Of a stretch of DNA of 8,100 bases, positions 1-6,296 are shown piece after piece. The stretch lies in contig JAJCXU010000258.1 of the NCBI GenBank assembly GCA_029263275.1, positions 1 to 8,100 of the forward strand. Reading direction: 5' to 3'. Position 1 is the first letter of the stretch. Each line of letters begins with the position of its first letter. The notes beneath the pieces were generated by a model. It saw only the letters and a list, made by a program, of their open reading frames with translations, was not told where the DNA came from and ran no database searches. The DNA is from Ilumatobacter sp. (GTDB lineage Bacteria; Actinomycetota; Acidimicrobiia; Acidimicrobiales; Ilumatobacteraceae). Both the position numbers and the translations under genes were made by a program.

Positions 1-1134
1 GCACGCGATGCGAATGGTGACCCGAATGGTGAACTCCAGGAGATGCCCGCCATGGCGCTGGCTTCTTCGGCCATGCATGCCCTACTCCGTGCCATGAACG
101 ATCCGGCCTCGATCGAAGCACTCGGCACGATGTGCGCCAACGTGGGGATCACATCAGTCGTCGACCTCGGTGCCAGCGGACTGACTCGACCGGACGGGCA
201 GGACATGTGGCACCAGGCCGTCGGCGACACGTTCCCTGCACGCATCCACCAGCGGCACCTGCTGGGCATGATGCCGGGCAGCGCGGACTGGACAGCCGCA
301 GCCGACTTGATGCAGAGCTTCCAGCTCGCCGACACCGATCGGCTTCGAACTGCAGGACTGAAGGTGGTGCTCGACGGGTCGATCCAAGGGTTCACCGCCA
401 AAATGAAATGGCCGGGCTACTACTCCCCCAACGGCGAGGTCCCCACCGACCACGGCGTCTGGATGGTCCCGCCGGAGCAGCTGATCGACATGGTGCGGCC
501 GTTCCACGAGCGCCAGATCAATACCCACGTTCACTGCAACGGCGACCTCACCATCGACCTGTGGGTCGACGTCGTCGAGCAGCTGTTGCTCGAGTCGGCG
601 TGGCTCGACCATCGCTACACCGTGCAGCACAGCCAGCTCACGTCCGCCGCGCAGTTCCGGCGGATGGCGAAGCTCGGCATGTGTGCCAACATCTTCGCCA
701 ACCACATCTGGTACTGGGGCGACCAACACCACGACATCACCGTCGGCCCCGAGCGCGCCCGTCGGATGGAGGCCTGCCGCACCGCCGAAGACACCGGCGT
801 GTCGTTCTCGATCCACAGCGACGCGGCCGTCACGCCACTCGGACACCTCCACACGATGTGGTGCGCGGTGAACCGCGTCACGCCCTCGGGTCGAATCCTC
901 GGCGAGTACGAGCGCATCTCCCCCGAGTCGGCGCTGCGCGCGGTGACGATCAATGCCGCCTACCAGCTGCACGCCGACGCGGAATTCGGCAGCATCGAAT
1001 GCGGCAAGGCTGCTGACTTCACCGTGCTCGAAGACAACCCCCTGACGGTCGACCCGATGGGAATCAAAGACATCGGGGTGTGGGGCACCGTCGTGGGCGG
1101 CCAGGCCAACGCCGCCCTACGCCCCGGGGTCTGA
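1..1134 (+). CDS. Amidohydrolase family 3 (YtcJ-like) metal-dependent hydrolase, 5'-truncated
   Basis: This is the C-terminal part of a YtcJ-type amidohydrolase of the TIM-barrel metallohydrolase superfamily. The family hydrolyses amide, formamide or related C-N bonds; the substrate here cannot be read from sequence. The frame is open from base 1 and the residues before the first ATG (ARDANGDPNGELQE) fit the family's usual 'DANGxPxGxL' stretch, so the ATG at 43 is internal and the true start lies upstream. Visible motifs in order are LDGSIQGFTA (about 370-400), the metal-site THVHCNGD (about 523-546), VQHSQL (about 622-639), IHSDAAVTPLGH (811-846; Asp at 820-822 is the expected metal ligand) and the C-terminal GKAADFTVLEDNPL typical of the family's beta-sandwich. 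The N-terminal HxH metal motif must lie outside the window. It converges on the GTPase gene with a 36-nt gap. No signal peptide can be judged. The family call is firm; the substrate is unknown. Confidence 0.9.
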   Translation, partial: ARDANGDPNGELQEMPAMALASSAMHALLRAMNDPASIEALGTMCANVGITSVVDLGASGLTRPDGQDMWHQAVGDTFPARIHQRHLLGMMPGSADWTAAADLMQSFQLADTDRLRTAGLKVVLDGSIQGFTAKMKWPGYYSPNGEVPTDHGVWMVPPEQLIDMVRPFHERQINTHVHCNGDLTIDLWVDVVEQLLLESAWLDHRYTVQHSQLTSAAQFRRMAKLGMCANIFANHIWYWGDQHHDITVGPERARRMEACRTAEDTGVSFSIHSDAAVTPLGHLHTMWCAVNRVTPSGRILGEYERISPESALRAVTINAAYQLHADAEFGSIECGKAADFTVLEDNPLTVDPMGIKDIGVWGTVVGGQANAALRPGV

Positions 1135-1170
1135 CCTGTATCGACGGCGATCAAGCGCGCCATTCAGTGA

Positions 1171-2094
1171 TCAAACTGGGCGGGCAGCTGCATCGCATTC
1201 GTCAGTCAGCGACTGCAGCTTCGATCCACGCCGTGCGATCGCAACGAGGCGCGTCTCACCACCAATCTCTGCGAGGCGCTCTATCGAGACATCATCACCG
1301 ACGACCTGCACGCTGACGCTCCACCCCGAGTCGACTGAGGCGATGCCCTTCATGCGGACTATTCCCGCGGGAAGATTGCGGACGATCCGGCCGAGACGCT
1401 CCGCCGACACGACGCCGCCCGCCCACGACCAGGTCATGTAGCGGTGCAGCGCCGCCGGCAACACGTCGGGAACATCACCGGGCCGGATTCCAAACACGAA
1501 GTCGGCATCGACGAGGGTGGACTGCAATGTGGCGAGCGCCCGCGGCGCCATCTCGCGGAGCAACGCGTCAGCGGACTTCAGGTCGTCACCATCACACAGA
1601 TCCCCCTTCGTCACCAGCACCACGTCGGCGCCTGCCAGTTGGCGTTGCACCTCTCCCCCGACGTACTTGTCTCGAACCTGCTGCCAGATGGTGTTTCCCG
1701 CGGCAAGCACGATGACGCCGCCAGGCGTGAACCCTGCTGAGGTTCCCCAGGCAGCCGCGACGGCCGGGTCAGCAACGCCGCTCGCCTCGATCACGATCTG
1801 GTCCGGCGGCACCTCGGCATCTCGCAGCGCCACAAGCGTCTCGAACAGGTCACCACCGAGCGTGCAACAGACGCATCCGTTCGGCAGGTTGACCACGCCG
1901 GTGTCACTCGCAGCGGCGAGGAGTTCGGCATCGATCCCGATGGCGCCGAAGTCGTTGACGATCACTCCGAGGCGGCGACCCCCGGGGTCGCGTAGCAGCC
2001 GGTTGAGGAGGGTCGTCTTGCCCGCGCCGAGGTATCCGCCGATCACCGTGATCGGGATCGGCGTTCGATGCAGAGATGGAGCCCCCGGTGCCAC
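1171..2094 (-). CDS. CobW/COG0523-family P-loop GTPase (CobW C-terminal domain)
   Basis: A 307-residue G3E-type GTPase of the CobW/YjiA/ZNG1 group, whose members deliver or regulate metals (cobalt for cobalamin, zinc, iron or nickel); which metal is served here is unknown. Walker A is GYLGAGKTT (residues 20-28), the group's CxCC metal motif is GCVCC (73-77), and ESGxxxP appears as EASGVADP (103-110). The nucleotide-specificity loop reads TKGD (162-165) where classical GTPases have NKxD. A short CobW C-terminal domain follows from about residue 215. The His-rich tract found in some metal-storing relatives is absent. The start is a GTG at 2094; no in-frame ATG lies between it and the P-loop, so GTG or a slightly later codon must be used. 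The gene is divergent from the CoA-transferase across 40 bp. No Zur, cobalamin or other metal-responsive site was recognised nearby, so regulation and metal remain open. Confidence 0.92.
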   Translation of the reverse strand: MAPGAPSLHRTPIPITVIGGYLGAGKTTLLNRLLRDPGGRRLGVIVNDFGAIGIDAELLAAASDTGVVNLPNGCVCCTLGGDLFETLVALRDAEVPPDQIVIEASGVADPAVAAAWGTSAGFTPGGVIVLAAGNTIWQQVRDKYVGGEVQRQLAGADVVLVTKGDLCDGDDLKSADALLREMAPRALATLQSTLVDADFVFGIRPGDVPDVLPAALHRYMTWSWAGGVVSAERLGRIVRNLPAGIVRMKGIASVDSGWSVSVQVVGDDVSIERLAEIGGETRLVAIARRGSKLQSLTDECDAAARPV

Positions 2095-2134
2095 GACACC
2101 ATGTTGGCACCCATCGGCGTGGAACGATCATCCG
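2095..2134. promoter_or_regulatory. Short divergent intergenic region (presumed back-to-back promoters)
   Basis: Only 40 bp separate the GTG of the GTPase gene from the ATG of the CoA-transferase gene, so both promoters must lie in or overlap this stretch and the start of each coding region. No convincing -35/-10 pair or strong Shine-Dalgarno was found; GGAA at 2121-2124 is the only purine run before the CoA-transferase ATG and is weak. Leaderless or near-leaderless transcripts, common in actinobacteria, would fit such a small gap, but this is inference. Confidence 0.4.
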
Positions 2135-3331
2135 ATGGGGAACGACGACACCAACACCGGACCGTTCGCGGGCATCAAAGTCGTCGACATGTCGGTGATG
2201 ATCGCCGGCCCGCTGGCGGCGATGATGCTGGCCGACCAAGGCGCTGACGTCGTCAAGGTCGAGGCGCCGGGCATGGGCGACATGATGCGTCACCTCGGCT
2301 CGTCGAAGAACGGGATGACCGGCATCTACGTCAACAACAATCGAGGCAAGCGGTCGCTCGTCATCGACGTCAAGCAAGAGGCTGGCCTCGACGCGATGCG
2401 CCGACTGATCGCTGACGCCGACGTACTGATCCAGAACTTCCGACCCGGAGCGATGGACCGCATGGGCTTGGGATGGGACGCGATGCGCGAACTCAACCCC
2501 CAGCTGATCTACACATCGATCTCGGGCTATGGGCCAGAGGGACCGAGCAGCGGCCGCCGCGCCTACGACAATGTGATCCAGGCATCGTCAGGGCTCGCAA
2601 GTGTGCAGGCTCATCCCGCAACTGGAACGCCGGAGCTGTTCCGCACGCTCGTTTGCGACAAAGCAACGGCGTACACCGCGACGCAAGCCATCACCGCGGC
2701 GCTCTTCGCTCGGGCGATGGGCTCCGCCAGCGGCCAACACATCGAGCTCGCGATGCTCGACACGGCGATCGCATTCATGTGGCCCGACTCAGCAATGGAT
2801 GCCGTCCTCCTCGACGACGATGCAACGCGGGCGCCAACCATCGCGTCGATGTACAGCACCGTGGCACTCGCCGACGGCTTCGCCGCGACCAGCGTCGTCA
2901 CCGAGTCAGAGTTCCGCGGCCAGTGCAGCACGTACGGGCGACCTGACCTCGCCGACGACCCACGGTTCGCCGACGCACGGCTGCGAGCAACGAACCGCAA
3001 GGAGTTGAACGGTGAACTCAAGCAGGCCGCCGCGGCGACCACCGTTGCGCAATTCGTCGAACGGTCCGCCGAATTCGAGCTCCCCGGCGCCGCAGTGACC
3101 ACCCTCGACGAACTCCCCACCGATCCACAGGTGGTCAGCAACGACGTGTTCATCGAGCGCGAGCACCCTGTCGCCGGACGAGTTCGCGAGCCTCGCGCTG
3201 CGGCCCGGTTCTCCGAGACGCCACAGCGTGTGAGCAGCCATGCACCAACGTTCGGACAGCACTCTGACGAGATCGTTGCCGAGTTGGGCCTCGACGCACT
3301 CGAACTGCGCGCCGCCGGGATCATCTTCTAG
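2135..3331 (+). CDS. Family III CoA-transferase (CaiB/BaiF, formyl-CoA-transferase type)
   Basis: A 398-residue cytoplasmic CoA-transferase that would move CoA between acyl-CoA thioesters and free carboxylic acids; substrate specificity is not evident. Length matches the family (about 400). The N terminus GPFAGIKVVDMS...AGPLAAMMLADQGADVVKVEAPGMGD is the canonical family III opening. Other signatures are NNNRGKRSLVIDVK (residues about 67-80), LIQNFRPGAMDRMGLG (98-113), SISGYGPEGP (128-137) and IELAMLDTAIAFMWP (203-217). Asp209 in that last motif (codon 2759-2761) fits the catalytic Asp that forms the aspartyl-CoA anhydride (Asp169 in Oxalobacter Frc). The reading frame stays open far upstream, but translation there is antisense to the GTPase gene, and the ATG at 2135 puts the conserved N terminus where the family expects it. 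The Shine-Dalgarno is weak. It converges with the serine hydrolase gene with a 61-nt gap. Related enzymes act in carnitine, oxalate, bile-acid and branched-chain acyl metabolism. Confidence 0.93.
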   Translation: MGNDDTNTGPFAGIKVVDMSVMIAGPLAAMMLADQGADVVKVEAPGMGDMMRHLGSSKNGMTGIYVNNNRGKRSLVIDVKQEAGLDAMRRLIADADVLIQNFRPGAMDRMGLGWDAMRELNPQLIYTSISGYGPEGPSSGRRAYDNVIQASSGLASVQAHPATGTPELFRTLVCDKATAYTATQAITAALFARAMGSASGQHIELAMLDTAIAFMWPDSAMDAVLLDDDATRAPTIASMYSTVALADGFAATSVVTESEFRGQCSTYGRPDLADDPRFADARLRATNRKELNGELKQAAAATTVAQFVERSAEFELPGAAVTTLDELPTDPQVVSNDVFIEREHPVAGRVREPRAAARFSETPQRVSSHAPTFGQHSDEIVAELGLDALELRAAGIIF

Positions 3332-3356
3332 ACACACCCACCCATCACGCTGGTCT

Positions 3357-3372
3357 CCCGCTCAGCGGCGGG
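3357..3372. terminator. Possible bidirectional GC hairpin between convergent genes
   Basis: CCCGC (3357-3361) can pair with GCGGG (3368-3372) around a 6-nt loop, inside the 61-nt gap between the convergent stops of the CoA-transferase and serine hydrolase genes. The position suits a shared terminator, but the stem is only 5 bp and no T tract follows on either strand, so it is a weak call. Confidence 0.27.
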
Positions 3373-3392
3373 TGCCTGTGGCCTCGTCACTA

Positions 3393-4793
3393 TCAGCCCG
3401 AGATGAAGCCAGCTGCCTCGAATGCCCGGTTGATGATCGACTCCAGGCGCGGTGTGTCGTCGGGGTAGGGACCAGCCACGGTGATCGCCCACGTCACTCC
3501 GTCGCCCCGGTCGAGCACCATCGCGTGTGTGTTCTCGATCGTTCCCGTGTGCCCGTACCGCCCGTCGCCGTAGGAGATGACGCCGAGGCCGTATCCCCGC
3601 TGGCCGTATTGCGCGCCGACCGGTGTCTCCATCAACAGCACCGTCTCCGGTTCGAGCGGCTTGAAGCCTGGCGTCGAGTGGTCGAGCGAATCGAGGATGG
3701 TCACCAGGTCAGATGGAGTCGCAATCCAACTGCCCGCTGCACCCAAGGTCTCCATGTAGTTCCGACCTTCGGTGGTGGCATGGAGCACCTCTTGCGGGCC
3801 CGGGTCGAACGTGTTCGCCAGCCGCAGACCCGAGAGCCCGAGCGGCGTCAGCACCTGTTCGTAGGCGGCCGTCACGTAGCTGTTGCCGGTGAGCGCCTCG
3901 ATGAGAACGCCTGCGACGCAGTAGTTCATGTTGCTGTAGTTGTACCCACCGCCGCCTGCACCCCGCTGCATCCCCGTTCGAGCGGCGTCGTCGCAGCTGT
4001 CCGAACCGGTCCGGAAGAACTGCGTGTCGTACTTCGAAAAGCCCGACGTGTGGCTCAGCAGTCGTCGAACCGTCAGGCGACTGGCCCCGTTCGACGGCGT
4101 CACACCGAGATGACCGGCGATCTGCTGGCCGACTTCATCATCGAGGCCGACGACGCCATCCTCAACCAACTGCAACAACGTGATCGCGGTGATCGTCTTC
4201 GAGATGCTGGCGATCCGGAATCGGTCTTCAGTGTCGGTGATGTCGGTGTTGAACAGCGGCGACCGCTGACCAAAACCTCGGGCGTGCACGACGTCGCCCC
4301 CGATCAGGACCGCCACAGACGCCGCGGTGTTGCCATTCTTGAGGAGCGCGGCGTCGAGATGCGCATCGAAGGCCGCCCAGCCGGTCGGTTGCGAACCGCC
4401 AGCGTCGTCGAGACCCGGACCTGACGGTGGAGCATCTTCGGCGACCTGGGTTTCGAATGGTCGGAGCGGCTCGACCTCGAAGGTCGGCTCATCGGTCGCG
4501 AGGCCGTCCAGCGCCGTCGCCTCACCAACGTCGGTTGCTGGCGTCTCCAGCTCCGGCTCGGGATCGACATCGCGTTCAGATGGGGCCTCGGTCGCGGGCG
4601 GGGCCATCGAGTCGAGGGTCGCGGGCACCGTTGCCGGATCGCTCGTCAGGTCTGGCTCCGACGCCACAGTGCCGAGCGAATCTTCTGACACGCCAGTACC
4701 GCTGGTCGGGTCGGTGTCAGCGCAGGCCGCAGCGATCAGTGCAGTCGCCGCCAGGAGCGCCGCAGCACATCGCTTCGATCCAGTCCACCGCAC
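3393..4793 (-). CDS. Secreted lipoprotein serine hydrolase, beta-lactamase/DD-peptidase family (paralogue A)
   Basis: A 466-residue protein of the class C beta-lactamase/S12 peptidase superfamily, predicted to be anchored outside the membrane and to act on a peptide, ester or cell-wall substrate; actual activity is unknown. The start chosen is GTG at 4793: it gives a basic n-region, a hydrophobic stretch and a lipobox-like IAAAC with Cys24 as the lipidated residue. An acidic, Thr/Pro-rich linker covers residues about 25-135. The catalytic domain then carries SISK (Ser196, Lys199), YSN (Tyr286-Asn288) and HTG (415-417), the last as in Streptomyces R61 DD-peptidase rather than the KTG of beta-lactamases. 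The frame remains open upstream to 5306, but that part lies out of frame over the neighbouring gene and is not coding. It lies 53 nt downstream of paralogue B (4847-6253), probably on the same transcript. The only cysteines in the mature protein beyond Cys24 are Cys267 and Cys292, which may form a disulphide. Confidence 0.88.
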   Translation of the reverse strand: MRWTGSKRCAAALLAATALIAAACADTDPTSGTGVSEDSLGTVASEPDLTSDPATVPATLDSMAPPATEAPSERDVDPEPELETPATDVGEATALDGLATDEPTFEVEPLRPFETQVAEDAPPSGPGLDDAGGSQPTGWAAFDAHLDAALLKNGNTAASVAVLIGGDVVHARGFGQRSPLFNTDITDTEDRFRIASISKTITAITLLQLVEDGVVGLDDEVGQQIAGHLGVTPSNGASRLTVRRLLSHTSGFSKYDTQFFRTGSDSCDDAARTGMQRGAGGGGYNYSNMNYCVAGVLIEALTGNSYVTAAYEQVLTPLGLSGLRLANTFDPGPQEVLHATTEGRNYMETLGAAGSWIATPSDLVTILDSLDHSTPGFKPLEPETVLLMETPVGAQYGQRGYGLGVISYGDGRYGHTGTIENTHAMVLDRGDGVTWAITVAGPYPDDTPRLESIINRAFEAAGFISG

Positions 4794-4846
4794 CCGACCA
4801 TGATGACCGCCCTGCCTGCCGGAGTGGTGGCAACGCGCTGGCGATG

Positions 4847-6253
4847 TCAGGTGTCGCCGATTGGCGGCGGCGGCGTCGTGTAGGTGCCATCGGCGAATCC
4901 GCCGAGCAGCAAGGCGTTGTCCATGATCGTGGCGAGCTCCCGGGTCGACGCGGGGTAGTCGCCACTGATCGTGATCGCCCACGTGAGGCCGTCGGGGCGC
5001 CGCACGAACATTGCATGGGTGCTCTCCAACGTCCCCGTGTGTCCGAACGTCGCCGCCGACAGGCCTGCTTCGAAGGGAGCATCGAAGATCATCAGCCCCA
5101 TCCCGTAGCCGCTCGTCGGCGGCAGCGGCTCGACCGTGGTCGTTGTTGTCTCCTGCGCCTGGACGTCGCTGTCGTCGTCGACGGGTGGCGTCACCGTGAT
5201 CGTCGCCATCATCTCGAGGGTGCCGGGTTCGAGCACCTTGATCCCTGGCGTCGCGGGGTCGAGCGAGTCGAGAACGGCGACCAGGTCCGTCGGTGCTGCC
5301 AGCCAAGCCCCCGCACCGCCGAGCACTTCCATGTAGTTGCGACCCTCGTCGGACCGGTGTTCGACATCGTCGGACTCGAGATCGAACGTGCCCGCTGTAC
5401 GCATCGACGTGATCCCGAGCGGCGTCAGCACCTGTTGCTGAACCACCTGAGCGTAGGGTGTGCCCGTCACCTGCTCGATCAACAACCCGAGCACGCAGAA
5501 GTTCATGTTGCTGTACTGGAACGACGTGCCGGGAACCGATTGGAGCGGCCGGATGAATCCCGTTCGTGCGGCGTCAGTGCACGCCGCGACCTCGTTGCGA
5601 AAGAAGAGATTCTCGTACTGCGGAAAGCCGGAGCGATGGGTCAACAGGTGTCTGACGGTGAGTCCTTCGGTTCCGCCTGAGGGACTCGCGACGTCGAGCC
5701 GTGAGGCAAGGAGTGGCCCGACAGGTTCGTCGAGCGTCAACACCCCGTCTTCGACGAGTTCCAGTGCGGTGATTGCCAGGATCGTCTTGCTGATGCTGGC
5801 GACCCGGAAGCGGTCGGTGACCTCCGCCGGATCTCCCGCAACACGACGCCCGTACGCAGCCTGGTGCTGCAACTCACCATCGCGGAGCACTGCGACGGAT
5901 GCTGCCGGCGATCCGCCACGAATGAGCGTGACGTCGAGGTACTGGTCGACCGCCGCCCATCCGGTGAGCGGCACGACGGTGGCAACCGGCGCCGACGGTG
6001 TACTGGTGGTCGACGCGGGTGTGACGGTCGTGGCGGGAGCGCTGGGCTCCGGAGCGTCCGAAGTCGCAGGCGCGTCGAAGGTTGGGGGCGTCGATGGAGT
6101 CGATGAAGTCGAACTGGAACTGGACGGCGCAACGGTCAACACCGGATCGATGCCGGACTCGACTTCCGCGGTCGCGCAGGCCGAGACGGCGAGTGCCAGG
6201 CCGACGATGACGATGGTGGGACCCCACCATCGTCGACTCCACCGCGGCTGCAT
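4847..6253 (-). CDS. Secreted lipoprotein serine hydrolase, beta-lactamase/DD-peptidase family (paralogue B)
   Basis: A 468-residue protein of the same family as its downstream neighbour; by eye about half of the catalytic-domain residues agree. The N terminus has basic and Trp residues (MQPRWSRRWW), a hydrophobic segment and the lipobox VSAC with Cys26, so a membrane-anchored extracellular lipoprotein is expected. A Ser/Thr/Pro/Ala-rich linker spans about 27-97. Catalytic motifs are SISK (Ser153, Lys156), YSN (Tyr247-Asn249) and HTG (405-407). Compared with paralogue A it has an extra stretch at residues about 352-380, rich in Asp and Thr, just before the strand leading to HTG, and ends with a short Pro-rich tail (TTPPPPIGDT). 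Mature cysteines beyond Cys26 are Cys225 and Cys253 only. ATG at 6253 starts the frame; no strong Shine-Dalgarno is seen. The LigD-polymerase gene ends 43 nt upstream on the same strand, so cotranscription is possible. The substrate (peptidoglycan peptide, ester or beta-lactam) is not decided by the motifs. Confidence 0.9.
   Translation of the reverse strand: MQPRWSRRWWGPTIVIVGLALAVSACATAEVESGIDPVLTVAPSSSSSTSSTPSTPPTFDAPATSDAPEPSAPATTVTPASTTSTPSAPVATVVPLTGWAAVDQYLDVTLIRGGSPAASVAVLRDGELQHQAAYGRRVAGDPAEVTDRFRVASISKTILAITALELVEDGVLTLDEPVGPLLASRLDVASPSGGTEGLTVRHLLTHRSGFPQYENLFFRNEVAACTDAARTGFIRPLQSVPGTSFQYSNMNFCVLGLLIEQVTGTPYAQVVQQQVLTPLGITSMRTAGTFDLESDDVEHRSDEGRNYMEVLGGAGAWLAAPTDLVAVLDSLDPATPGIKVLEPGTLEMMATITVTPPVDDDSDVQAQETTTTTVEPLPPTSGYGMGLMIFDAPFEAGLSAATFGHTGTLESTHAMFVRRPDGLTWAITISGDYPASTRELATIMDNALLLGGFADGTYTTPPPPIGDT
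5114..5200 (-). other. Asp/Thr-rich insertion coding segment inside paralogue B
   Basis: This segment encodes residues about 352-380 of the upstream serine hydrolase, including a DDDSD acidic run and a run of five threonines followed by Pro-rich residues. The equivalent place in paralogue A passes directly from the ETPVGAQYG region to the strand before HTG. It keeps frame, so it reads as a surface loop of the folded domain and not as a break in the gene. Confidence 0.7.
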
Positions 6254-6296
6254 CGACCCATGATGGCCGACGGCACCGCGTGGAAGGCGGCAGCGC

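Noticed and set aside
154..972. Minus-strand open frame (272 codons) and a + frame from 132 within the amidohydrolase
   Set aside because: Both are shadows of a gene with clear metal-binding motifs; their compositions are biased and motif-free.
1149..1172. Inverted repeat GATCA...TGATC between the amidohydrolase and GTPase stops as a terminator
   Set aside because: Only 5 mostly A/T pairs with a 14-nt loop and no T tract; not distinguishable from chance.
2104..2131. TTGGCA (2104-2109) with GATCAT (2126-2131) as a promoter for the CoA-transferase
   Set aside because: The -10-like element fits the consensus poorly, and the implied start of transcription would fall at or after the ATG.
1517..2134. 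N-terminal extension of the CoA-transferase (frame open from 1517)
   Set aside because: It is antisense to the GTPase gene, shows no family similarity and precedes a canonical family III N terminus at 2135.
4794..5306. N-terminal extension of paralogue A (frame open to 5306, 637 residues in total)
   Set aside because: This part overlaps the catalytic-domain C terminus of paralogue B in another frame, is Arg/His-rich nonsense and lies before a clear lipoprotein signal peptide starting at 4793.
4427..5680. Long + strand open frame (417 codons) antisense to both serine hydrolases
   Set aside because: The translation is Arg/Pro/His-rich, as expected for the complement of a GC-rich gene, and has no recognisable motif; the opposite strand carries complete catalytic motifs.
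5460..6263. Long + strand open frame (267 codons) antisense to paralogue B
   Set aside because: It is Ser/Thr/Val low-complexity sequence mirroring the linker on the other strand, with no family signature.
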